From Gammaproteobacteria bacterium (GTDB taxonomy: Bacteria; Pseudomonadota; Gammaproteobacteria; BMS3Bbin11): 19,147 bases of DNA. The position numbers were made by a program, and so were the translations under genes. Positions 7,770 through 13,678 of this stretch are shown one piece after another; the stretch's first letter is position 1, and each line of letters starts with the position of its first letter. A model generated the notes under the pieces. That model saw nothing but the letters and a program-made list of their open reading frames with translations, made no database searches and was not told the origin of the DNA. The stretch lies in NCBI GenBank assembly GCA_030617565.1, contig JAUWVE010000009.1, positions 1 through 19,147 of the forward strand, in the 5' to 3' direction.

Positions 7770-7955
7770 TTATTTGCCCTTCTTTTTTCTTTCTTCTGCC
7801 ATTCCCAATATTTCCAGTCGGGCCTGTGAATCTGCCCCGCCCCAGTCCAGAATTTCCTGTAGCGAGCGAAAGCACCCCATGCAGACATCGTTGTCGTTGA
7901 GACAGCATTTGTCTACGCAGGGAGATGGCACAGGTGCATTGCTTTCAGGCAGCAT
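7770..7955 (-). CDS. DUF1289 family small cysteine protein
   Basis: A 61-residue protein with the cysteine pattern SPCVDKCCLNDNDVCMGCFRS followed by ILDWGGADSQARLEILGMAEERKK, typical of the DUF1289 (PF06945) family, thought to bind a metal or Fe-S cluster; the function is unknown. I take the ATG at 7953-7955; a GTG immediately before it (7956-7958) is also possible, and neither has a convincing Shine-Dalgarno. It lies 9 bases after the stop of the aminotransferase and is presumably co-transcribed with it. The lysine-rich tail (EERKKKGK) is common in the family. Confidence 0.85.
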   Translation of the reverse strand: MLPESNAPVPSPCVDKCCLNDNDVCMGCFRSLQEILDWGGADSQARLEILGMAEERKKKGK

Positions 7956-7964
7956 CACTGATTA

Positions 7965-9128
7965 TCATTGATTATTACTGATCCATTTCTGGATACGTCT
8001 CATCCCCTCCTGCAGGTTCTCAATGGTGTTAGCATAGGAAAACCTGACGTGAATATTGCTTTTATAGGAACCAAAATCAGCACCAGGGGTAACAGCCACG
8101 CCCGCCTGATGCAAAAGCGCGTCACATAAGCCCATTGAATCATTACTGAATTCGCTGCAGTCTGCATAGATATAAAAAGCCCCTGCAGGTTTTGTTCTGA
8201 CTTTAAAACCTGCCGCCTCTATCAGCGGCAGCAGAACATCTCTGCGCTCATGAAAAACTTCACGCCGTCGGCTCAGTTCCACTTCAGCCTCCTGCCCTAA
8301 GGCAGCTATTGCGGCATATTGAGAAATGGTCGGGGCGGCAAGAAACATATTCTGAGCCAGACGATTTGCTACTTCGATGAAATCATCCGGCACCACCAGC
8401 CAGCCGACTCGCCAGCCGGTCATACCGTAATATTTTGAAAAGCTATTGATAACAAACACCTGATCCCCGGCATTCAATGCGCTATCTGGCGTCTCATCAT
8501 AAACCAGCCCGTGATATATCTCGTCCACGACCAGAGCGCCCCCTTTCTCCTCTAGCAGATCATAGATGGCAGACAGTTGTTCATTTGAGATTAAGGTGCC
8601 CGTCGGGTTTGAGGGACTGGCTATCAGGACTACTTTTGTATTTTTCTGCCAGTGTTTCTCGACCAGCTCAACAGTCAGTTGATAATCCGTTGATTCATCA
8701 ACCGCGACTAACTGAACTTCTGCATTAAACAGTCTGGCAATGTGACGATTACAGGGATACCCCGGATCAGCCAGCATGATGCCGTCGCCGTTGTTTAACA
8801 GCATTGCCATCACCAGCTGCAGGGCACCGGATGAACCGGGTGTGACCACTATTCTGTCCGCAGCCAGTGGCTTGCGAAGATGATACTGATCTGCGATGGC
8901 CTGTCTCAGTTCCGGTAAACCATTCGCTGCCGTATAGTGGGTTAATTTATCGTCCAGCGCCTGCTTCCCTGCTTCAATCACCGGATCGGGTGACGGGAAA
9001 TCCGGCTCACCGATCTCCATATGAATGATTGAACGACCCTGAGCTTCCAGTTCCCGTGCCTGTGCCAGGATTCGCATCACATGGAAGGGCTCTATCGCCC
9101 CGGCCCTGTGGGCCATTTTCAGGGACAT
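7965..9128 (-). CDS. PLP-dependent class I/II aminotransferase (aspartate aminotransferase-like)
   Basis: 387 residues, full length for fold-type I aminotransferases. Visible blocks: MEIGEPDFPSPDPVIEAG (substrate-side loop), YTAANGLPELRQAIA, VTPGSSGALQLVMAML, PSNPTG (about 172-177), VVDEIYHGLVY (D202, Y205) and SFSKYYGMTGWRVGW, in which K232 forms the Schiff base and R240 binds PLP phosphate. R in the final HVRFSYA would bind the substrate carboxylate. The family covers aspartate, alanine and aromatic transaminases, so the substrate is not decided. It is distinct from AlaC. Its ATG directly abuts the stop of the HAD gene (TAAATG), so it is co-transcribed and coupled with it. Confidence 0.9.
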   Translation of the reverse strand: MSLKMAHRAGAIEPFHVMRILAQARELEAQGRSIIHMEIGEPDFPSPDPVIEAGKQALDDKLTHYTAANGLPELRQAIADQYHLRKPLAADRIVVTPGSSGALQLVMAMLLNNGDGIMLADPGYPCNRHIARLFNAEVQLVAVDESTDYQLTVELVEKHWQKNTKVVLIASPSNPTGTLISNEQLSAIYDLLEEKGGALVVDEIYHGLVYDETPDSALNAGDQVFVINSFSKYYGMTGWRVGWLVVPDDFIEVANRLAQNMFLAAPTISQYAAIAALGQEAEVELSRRREVFHERRDVLLPLIEAAGFKVRTKPAGAFYIYADCSEFSNDSMGLCDALLHQAGVAVTPGADFGSYKSNIHVRFSYANTIENLQEGMRRIQKWISNNQ

Positions 9129-9890
9129 TTAGCGGTATTTATCTATCAGGTATTCAATAGTCAGCATTTGCCCGTTAAACGAGCCAGCCGGGTCATCTAT
9201 CACGCTTGCTGCATCATTCTCATCACCAAACTGATCAAGTACCAGATCTGCGTCGATAAACGGCTCATCGCGCGTATAGGAGGTCACTGTAATGATGGTT
9301 GGCAGGTTTGCGCCTCTGGCAGACAGGCAGCCATTTTCGGAATCCTCAAATGCGACACATTCATCTGCCTGCCAGCCCATTTCATCCAGCACCAGTTGAT
9401 AGATCTCGGCTGACGGCTTCTTGTTCTCGACAATATCCCCGGCGGCAATGATGTCGAACCAGTCGAGTGATTCTTCACCCAGATTACTGCTCAGTATGTA
9501 TTTTACATTTGAAGGCGCAGTTGTTGTCGCAATAGCCAGGCGTATTCCCGCCTGTCGTGCCTCTTTAAACAGCCTCTCAACACCGTTGCGTAAAGGTATC
9601 AGGCCGGTTAACAGCATCTCCTTGAATATCTGCGTCTTGGTAGTGTAGATCCTGCTAATTAGCTCATCTAAAGTTGTGTCAGAGGGTATATCTGGCTGAT
9701 AATTATCAACGAAATACCTCATTCGTTCTTTGCCGCCACTTACGGTTAGTATTTCGCCGTAGGTGGTCTCGGACCAGTGCCAGGGGACTCCCAGCTTTTT
9801 AAACGCCCGGTTGTAGGCAACACGATGGCCATTCAGTTCGGTATCGGCCAAAGTACCGTCCACATCAAATATCAATGCTTTCAATGACAT
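9129..9890 (-). CDS. HAD superfamily hydrolase, CbbY/phosphoglycolate phosphatase-like
   Basis: 253-residue phosphatase of the haloacid dehalogenase superfamily with all four motifs: FDVDGTLADTE (nucleophile D9, acid D11), IATTTAPSN (motif II, T122-T124), ENKKPSAEIY (motif III lysine) and AFEDSENG (motif IV acidic pair). An alpha-helical cap lies between about residues 20 and 100, as in the CbbY/beta-phosphoglucomutase-like group. The usual cbbY neighbours (RuBisCO genes) are not in the window, so the substrate remains unknown. The start is weakly supported by an AGGTG 12 bases upstream. It is transcribed divergently from dksA across a 109-base gap. Confidence 0.88.
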   Translation of the reverse strand: MSLKALIFDVDGTLADTELNGHRVAYNRAFKKLGVPWHWSETTYGEILTVSGGKERMRYFVDNYQPDIPSDTTLDELISRIYTTKTQIFKEMLLTGLIPLRNGVERLFKEARQAGIRLAIATTTAPSNVKYILSSNLGEESLDWFDIIAAGDIVENKKPSAEIYQLVLDEMGWQADECVAFEDSENGCLSARGANLPTIITVTSYTRDEPFIDADLVLDQFGDENDAASVIDDPAGSFNGQMLTIEYLIDKYR

Positions 9891-9925
9891 AGAATTTTTT
9901 TCACCTTTGTATAAGAGAATCCTTG

Positions 9926-9955
9926 TTGCAACGGACCCTAGAAGTCTGCTATATG
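9926..9955 (+). promoter_or_regulatory. Sigma-70 promoter of dksA
   Basis: TTGCAA (9926-9931) and TATATG (9950-9955) are separated by 18 bases, and the -10 is preceded by TGC, an extended -10. Transcription would start near 9962, giving a leader of about 38 bases. This also rules out the longer dksA reading beginning at 9907. Confidence 0.6.
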
Positions 9956-9999
9956 TTCGCGTCGTTAAAAATTCAACGGATTATGGCAGGAGATGCTAC

Positions 10000-10443
10000 A
10001 TGGCGGCCAGAAAAAAAACTGACCCTACAGAAACATTTATTCACGGTATTGCGCCCTATACTGAAAAAAAGGGCGAAGAGTACATGAACCCCAAGCAGCA
10101 CACACATTTTCGCAATATTCTGACCGCCTGGCGGCAGGAACTGCTGGATGAAGTATCGCGCACAGTGCACTCAATGCAGGATGAAACTGAAAATCACCCT
10201 GACCCGAATGATCGTGCCAGCCAGGAGACAGACATCTCGCTGGAGCTGCGCAGCCGGGATCGTGAGCGCAAGCTGATCAAGAAGATAGATGAATCACTGG
10301 ATTTCATCGAAACCTCAGACTACGGTTACTGCGATTCCTGCGGCGTAGAGATTGGTATTCAGCGCCTGGAAGCACGTCCAACTGCGACCAAGTGCATTGA
10401 TTGCAAGACACTGGATGAGATCCGCGAAAAACAGATCGCCTGA
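10000..10443 (+). CDS. dksA: RNA polymerase-binding transcription factor DksA
   Basis: DksA enters the RNA polymerase secondary channel and works with (p)ppGpp to repress stable-RNA promoters and activate amino-acid promoters. The start at ATG 10000 has an AGGAG seven bases upstream and gives 147 residues against about 151 in E. coli. A coiled coil spans about residues 33-108 with the tip motif DPNDRA (D68, D71, A73), the essential acidic pair. A four-cysteine zinc finger follows: YCDSCGVEIG and KCIDCK (C111, C114, C132, C135). The closing LDEIREKQIA is nearly identical to E. coli. yheT follows 17 bases later. RelA, its functional partner, is encoded 6 kb away on the other strand. Confidence 0.97.
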   Translation: MAARKKTDPTETFIHGIAPYTEKKGEEYMNPKQHTHFRNILTAWRQELLDEVSRTVHSMQDETENHPDPNDRASQETDISLELRSRDRERKLIKKIDESLDFIETSDYGYCDSCGVEIGIQRLEARPTATKCIDCKTLDEIREKQIA

Positions 10444-10460
10444 TCAGCAGACAGAATCCT

Positions 10461-11438
10461 ATGAACACCATGCCATTCAAAACGGCGTGGTTGTTTCGTA
10501 ATCCCCATTTCCAGACCATCTGGCCTGCTCTATTTCGCTACGTTCCTAAACCAGCTTATACACGGGAACGCATCGAGCTGCGAGATGGAGATTTCATCGA
10601 CATCGACTGGTGTGGCAGCAGCAAATCTAATACGCCAGTGGTTCTGTTGTTTCACGGTCTGGAAGGCAGCTCAGATTCGCCGTATATCCGCGGTATGGTC
10701 AATTCGCTACTCAATCTGGGTTACAGATGCGCGGCGATAAACTTTCGTGGCTGCAGCGGCGATCTAAACCGCCTGCAAAGAAGCTACCACTCAGGTGCAA
10801 CAGATGACCTGGACGAAATTGTCACCTTACTAAGTAAACGCCTCCCTGGTTCAGCTTTGCATGCCATCGGCTACTCGCTTGGCGGCAATGTCCTGTTAAA
10901 GTGGTGTGCAGAAACAGGTAAGAAAAACCCGTTGAATGCCGCTATCGCCGTTTCTGTCCCCTACAAGCTCGCTGTCGCCTCAACCACATTAGATAGCAAC
11001 CGCTTCTTCAGCAGGCTCTATCGCTGGCGCCTGTTACGCAGTTTAAAGAACAAGGTTTTGAAAAAAATTGAGCTAGGTATCATTAAACAGGATGCAGCTG
11101 ATATTAAACGTATAAAAAGCTTTTATGAATTTGACGACAGGCTTACTGCACCCCTGCACGGCTACAAAGATGCTGGCGACTACTACAATCGGGCAAGCAG
11201 CTACCCGCAGCTGGATAAGATCCAGGTTCCAGCACTTTTACTGCACGCGCAAGATGACCCGTTCATGGATAGCTGCGTGATTCCAGTCGATATCGATGGA
11301 AACCAGTACATCAAACTTGAACTCAGCCCGAATGGCGGTCATGTTGGCTTCTATCAGCCAGCTTTTATCAGTAATAGCTACTGGCTCGAAACGCGTATTT
11401 CCGATTTTTTAAGATTGATGATTAAGGAAGAAAGATAA
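10461..11438 (+). CDS. yheT: Alpha/beta hydrolase, YheT family
   Basis: 325-residue esterase-like protein of the YheT/EMB8 group, whose natural substrate is not established. The N-terminal FRNPHFQTIWPALFR is the family signature; VVLLFHGLEGSSDSPYIRG holds the oxyanion-hole HG; AIGYSLGGN gives the nucleophile S139; LLLHAQDDPFMD carries the acid near residue 265, and GGHVGF the histidine near 294, so the catalytic triad looks intact. No signal peptide is visible. The start at ATG 10461 lies 17 bases after dksA with a weak ribosome site; an in-frame ATG at residue 4 is an alternative. Likely co-transcribed with dksA. A MITE-like element sits 14 bases after its stop. Confidence 0.9.
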   Translation: MNTMPFKTAWLFRNPHFQTIWPALFRYVPKPAYTRERIELRDGDFIDIDWCGSSKSNTPVVLLFHGLEGSSDSPYIRGMVNSLLNLGYRCAAINFRGCSGDLNRLQRSYHSGATDDLDEIVTLLSKRLPGSALHAIGYSLGGNVLLKWCAETGKKNPLNAAIAVSVPYKLAVASTTLDSNRFFSRLYRWRLLRSLKNKVLKKIELGIIKQDAADIKRIKSFYEFDDRLTAPLHGYKDAGDYYNRASSYPQLDKIQVPALLLHAQDDPFMDSCVIPVDIDGNQYIKLELSPNGGHVGFYQPAFISNSYWLETRISDFLRLMIKEER

Positions 11439-11448
11439 AAGATAAAAG

Positions 11449-11613
11449 TTTAGGGCACCTCTATTTATTATGGATAGATCAGATTGCATCAATTGTGTTC
11501 ATATCAAGGCAAGGATCGCACGTATTAGCTAGCTATTGCGAAGATTCTTAACCCAGAGATGGATGATTTTGGATGTGAGATGAATATTCATGAATAAATA
11601 GAGGTGCCCTTTA
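11449..11613. mobile_element. MITE-like element with 17-bp terminal inverted repeats and TTTA target duplication
   Basis: The element proper is 157 bp (11453-11609). The left end GGGCACCTCTATTTATT (11453-11469) is the exact reverse complement of the right end at 11593-11609, and similarity continues inward with one indel. The bases TTTA flank both sides (11449-11452 and 11610-11613), consistent with a 4-bp target duplication. There is no room for a transposase. The interior has a TAGCTAGCTA palindrome at 11526-11535 flanked by partly complementary arms (AAGGATC/GATTCTT), so the whole folds on itself. The end sequence is reminiscent of IS5-superfamily termini, but I cannot name a parent. Confidence 0.82.
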
Positions 11614-11731
11614 AGGAACCATTCGCCTGAGTGAATGCCCGAGTTGGGCAGGAAGACCTCTGAGTCAGGATAGATAAAAAAATATTGATCATCTGACTGG
11701 ACAGGAAGATACTATTCATGAGTATCTGAGT

Positions 11732-11760
11732 TTGACCAGGATCAATCTGACATGAATAAT
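11732..11760 (+). promoter_or_regulatory. Sigma-70 promoter of the arginine-rich small gene
   Basis: TTGACC (11732-11737) and AATAAT (11755-11760) are 17 bases apart, each differing from consensus at one position. It lies 29 bases before the ATG at 11789, outside the MITE, and supports the small downstream gene being expressed. Confidence 0.55.
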
Positions 11761-11788
11761 AATTTTCCATATACCGTGGGCAGTAGAC

Positions 11789-12055
11789 ATGATCAATAGT
11801 TCGAAGAGTGAGGAAGAAGGCTCATCAAAGAAGGAAAATGCCGAGGGCGAGAAAGTCGATAGATATTCGCGAAGTGGCTTCGATCGTCGCTCCGGCATGG
11901 ATCGACGTCAAGTACATAACCTGAATCGACTCATAGACGATGAAACCCAACGACGCAGCCTCAGGGAGAGACGCGAGACCGATGAGTTACGCAGTGGCTG
12001 GGTCAGGATCTCCAAATGGAGCAGTATGTTTGTCGGTAAAATAGATAGAACTTAA
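11789..12055 (+). CDS. Small highly charged protein with DRR repeats, unknown function
   Basis: 88 residues, very rich in Arg, Glu, Asp and Ser and without hydrophobic segments until the end. The N-terminal third is acidic/lysine-rich and probably disordered. Then comes a tandem motif RSGFDR-RSGMDR-RQ (about residues 28-40) and a related RRSLRERRE (about 55-63), ending in SGWVRISKWSSMFVGK. I recall similar DRR-type motifs in small environmental proteobacterial proteins and at the N-termini of some signalling proteins, but no function is assigned. A near-consensus promoter stands upstream; the ribosome site (GGGCAG) is poor. It could be an RNA- or DNA-binding peptide by composition only. Confidence 0.6.
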   Translation: MINSSKSEEEGSSKKENAEGEKVDRYSRSGFDRRSGMDRRQVHNLNRLIDDETQRRSLRERRETDELRSGWVRISKWSSMFVGKIDRT

Positions 12056-12390
12056 AGGGCGCGGCATCACGCTCACGAATGACTGCAGATTAACGAATCA
12101 CTTCAACAGAAAACGATCCCCGGTGCAGTATTAAGAATCAGCTTTCCGAAGTTCGCGGGTACGATTCTCTACTGTGCACTCAGGCATGCCAAATCCTTAT
12201 GAGTAAAAAAAGATACGGCCTTCAGCGCGCTACCTGGTGCTAAAGTAGCCGAAGAGCAACTCGCCTATGCGTCACTTGCGCGCCTCAGGTTCATCTAAGG
12301 TCTGCTATCAGCAAAACTTCCATTCACCACACGACGAATATTGTTCGGATAAAATAATTCTGCTGGAGGAAATTATTCTCTAACCCAGTT
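12056..12390. other. Non-coding gap between two small genes
   Basis: 335 bases with no convincing reading frame, tRNA or terminator. A weak AT-only stem with a bulge (about 12350-12383) lies just beyond the stop of the 82-residue minus-strand gene; it is not a clear terminator. Confidence 0.5.
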
Positions 12391-12639
12391 TTAACCTCTA
12401 CGCAACGGGATGTCGGGTTGCTTGTTAAGAAAGCCGTTCCGCTCAATAAGCGCCAATATGGTCTCATCTGAATCAGTCATAACGCAGACTGGGATTTGAT
12501 ACTTAGGACGTCTTATAAATTTAATACGCCAGCCAAATGCGGCCATGCGACGGTATGTAAAGAGTTGTGCTTCGTTCAAATATCCCAGCGGGTCATCTGG
12601 TACCGGTTTTATCCCTTTTCGTTTTTCTTCCTGTTCCAT
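12391..12639 (-). CDS. Conserved small hypothetical protein (82 residues)
   Basis: Soluble basic protein with the block DPLGYLNEAQLFTYRRM-x3-FGWRIKFIRRPKYQIPV (about residues 16-51), then a short strand-like half with MTDSDETILALIERNG. I recall this DP-x-L-x-AQ-x-YRRM-x-FGW-x-FVRRP pattern as a small protein of unknown function found across gammaproteobacteria. The ATG at 12637-12639 is preceded by GGAGGT 11 bases upstream, a good though slightly distant ribosome site. It is a single gene between a Rho-independent terminator upstream and the gap downstream. Confidence 0.7.
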   Translation of the reverse strand: MEQEEKRKGIKPVPDDPLGYLNEAQLFTYRRMAAFGWRIKFIRRPKYQIPVCVMTDSDETILALIERNGFLNKQPDIPLRRG

Positions 12640-12710
12640 CAGTCATTCTACCTCCGTAGGTCGGTAGAAATACCATAATTAGACCAATACAGGAAGTCGT
12701 TTGTGGAAAT

Positions 12711-12737
12711 AAAAAAAGCCCCCGAAGTGGGAGGCTT
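12711..12737 (-). terminator. Rho-independent terminator, leftward
   Basis: Read leftward, AAGCCTCC, a six-base loop CACTTC, GGGGGCTT, then a run of T. The stem is 8 bp with one G-U pair and is followed by a T tract (12711-12717). In this direction the T tract is on the 3' side, so it ends transcripts coming from the 61-residue gene at 12865-13050. Confidence 0.75.
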
Positions 12738-12864
12738 AACGGTATTGAATTAACGTCAATTACGCCTTCAATCAATTATTCAACTCAAGGACACCCATGC
12801 TGTGTCCGTTATCTGGTGTAACCGGAGGTCAGTTTTGGGTCGGTAGTTGGCCTACAAAGTTGGT

Positions 12865-13050
12865 TCATGTGCGAATATCAGAATACACTCGTTCCAGCGC
12901 TTTCTGGTCGTACGTGGAATCACTACCGAGGGAATCCACCATTGCATCGTAAGTTGCCTGATGTTGGCTATCCATAAAGACTGATTTTAGGCCGTCAACG
13001 TCTTCTTCCAGCCATTTCACAGTCAGAAAGGCATAAATTGATGTTTCCAT
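12865..13050 (-). CDS. Small hypothetical protein (61 residues)
   Basis: Unrecognised acidic protein, METSIYAFLTVKWLEEDVDG at the start, then an amphipathic helical stretch and ALERVYSDIRT at the end; no cysteines, no signal peptide. It is probably real because the ATG is preceded by GGAG at about 10 bases, a TATAAT lies about 50 bases upstream and a terminator follows about 130 bases after the stop. An operator-like repeat lies further upstream. It does not resemble any named toxin, antitoxin or regulator that I can identify. Confidence 0.55.
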   Translation of the reverse strand: METSIYAFLTVKWLEEDVDGLKSVFMDSQHQATYDAMVDSLGSDSTYDQKALERVYSDIRT

Positions 13051-13098
13051 TGTCAGTATCTCCAGGTATTTTGTATATAAGTAAATATTTATTTTCTA

Positions 13099-13127
13099 AT
13101 TATAACTCTACGTATAAAACCTTACCA
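13099..13127 (-). promoter_or_regulatory. Candidate promoter of the 61-residue gene
   Basis: On the minus strand a perfect TATAAT (13099-13104) has a poor -35 TGGTAA (13122-13127) at 17 bases. A weak -35 next to an operator-like repeat suggests an activated promoter. Confidence 0.45.
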
Positions 13128-13132
13128 TTCAA

Positions 13133-13152
13133 TTGTTACAATTTTGTGACAA
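13133..13152. promoter_or_regulatory. Operator-like direct repeat TTGTNACAA, possible Pho-box-like site
   Basis: Two palindromic 9-mers, TTGTTACAA (13133-13141) and TTGTGACAA (13144-13152), separated by TT. On the minus strand the same bases read as TTGTCAC, AAAA, TTGTAAC, that is two 7-mers with a 4-base AT spacer, the architecture of a PhoB box. The distance to the TATAAT is longer than is usual for PhoB, so the regulator is undecided. Confidence 0.4.
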
Positions 13153-13624
13153 AGCAAAAGTACCGCTGAGGGGTGCCAGATTATACATGAAGAAAACACC
13201 GTAAATGCAGTGTACGGGCTATTCATCAGACCCATCAGCGCCTATTGCAGAGATCACCAGCTGGCATTTTTCTGGATGGTTTCATCCCTATGGAGATGCA
13301 TAACTTTCCAGATACCATCTGGTAAAAAATATATTTTGTTACTCCTTCCTCTTTTTTGGGCGGCCGTCGATGATGTACCTATTTATTATTTTTGTCAATA
13401 TACCCAATTATTTACACTGATCACTTTTTCTTCATTGGGGGTGTTTGAGCCATTCTTATATTTACCTCAATGGATGGATTGGCTTGAATACAGGTCTTTA
13501 GCGTAGGATTTTATCAGGCTAACTACGACAATGCCTGTTCGCCGCATGGGCGCGCCACCCACAACAAGCTAATACAGAACCTTTCCCTTTCACCTTTTTC
13601 CCATCACCCCCAGGCAACACCCAT
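13153..13624. other. Non-coding gap upstream of the pnp terminator
   Basis: About 470 bases, AT-rich in the middle. The only reading frame of note (13210-13506, plus) starts with GTG without a ribosome site and encodes a hydrophobic sequence with no recognised family; I do not call it a gene. Nothing else structured was seen. Confidence 0.4.
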
Positions 13625-13649
13625 AAAAAAAGGGCCTTGCGGCCCTTTT
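13625..13649 (-). terminator. Rho-independent terminator of pnp
   Basis: A 9-bp perfect stem AAAAGGGCC / GGCCCTTTT closed by a four-base loop, which reads GCAA in the leftward RNA (a GNRA tetraloop). It continues into a T tract on the leftward strand. It lies 30 bases after the pnp stop and closes the operon; rightward use is possible but with a shorter T run. Confidence 0.9.
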
Positions 13650-13678
13650 CCAATGCTTTACATAACGCTGATCAATAA

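Noticed and set aside
7573..7971. 132-residue frame on the plus strand over the alaC leader and DUF1289
   Set aside because: Spans the promoter, the heptamer repeat and the antisense of a recognised cysteine protein; no coding features.
9891..9960. Promoter for the leftward HAD-aminotransferase unit
   Set aside because: A TTATAC is present but no matching -35 at a proper distance, so no call was made although a promoter must lie here or overlap that of dksA.
11622..11652. Two short overlapping hairpins (CATTC/GAATG and TGCCC/GGGCA) just after the MITE
   Set aside because: Five-base stems with no T tract on either strand; could be chance, and not part of the element by its duplication boundaries.
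12120..12200. GGGTACGATTCTC resembling a tRNA T-loop
   Set aside because: No acceptor or anticodon stem can be built around it.
12350..12383. AT stem after the 82-residue gene, considered as a terminator
   Set aside because: Seven AT pairs with a bulge and no solid T run; too weak to call.
13210..13506. 98-residue hydrophobic frame on the plus strand in the pnp-side gap
   Set aside because: GTG start without a Shine-Dalgarno or promoter, composition explained by AT-rich DNA, no recognisable membrane family. Kept only as a remark; conservation in relatives would change this.
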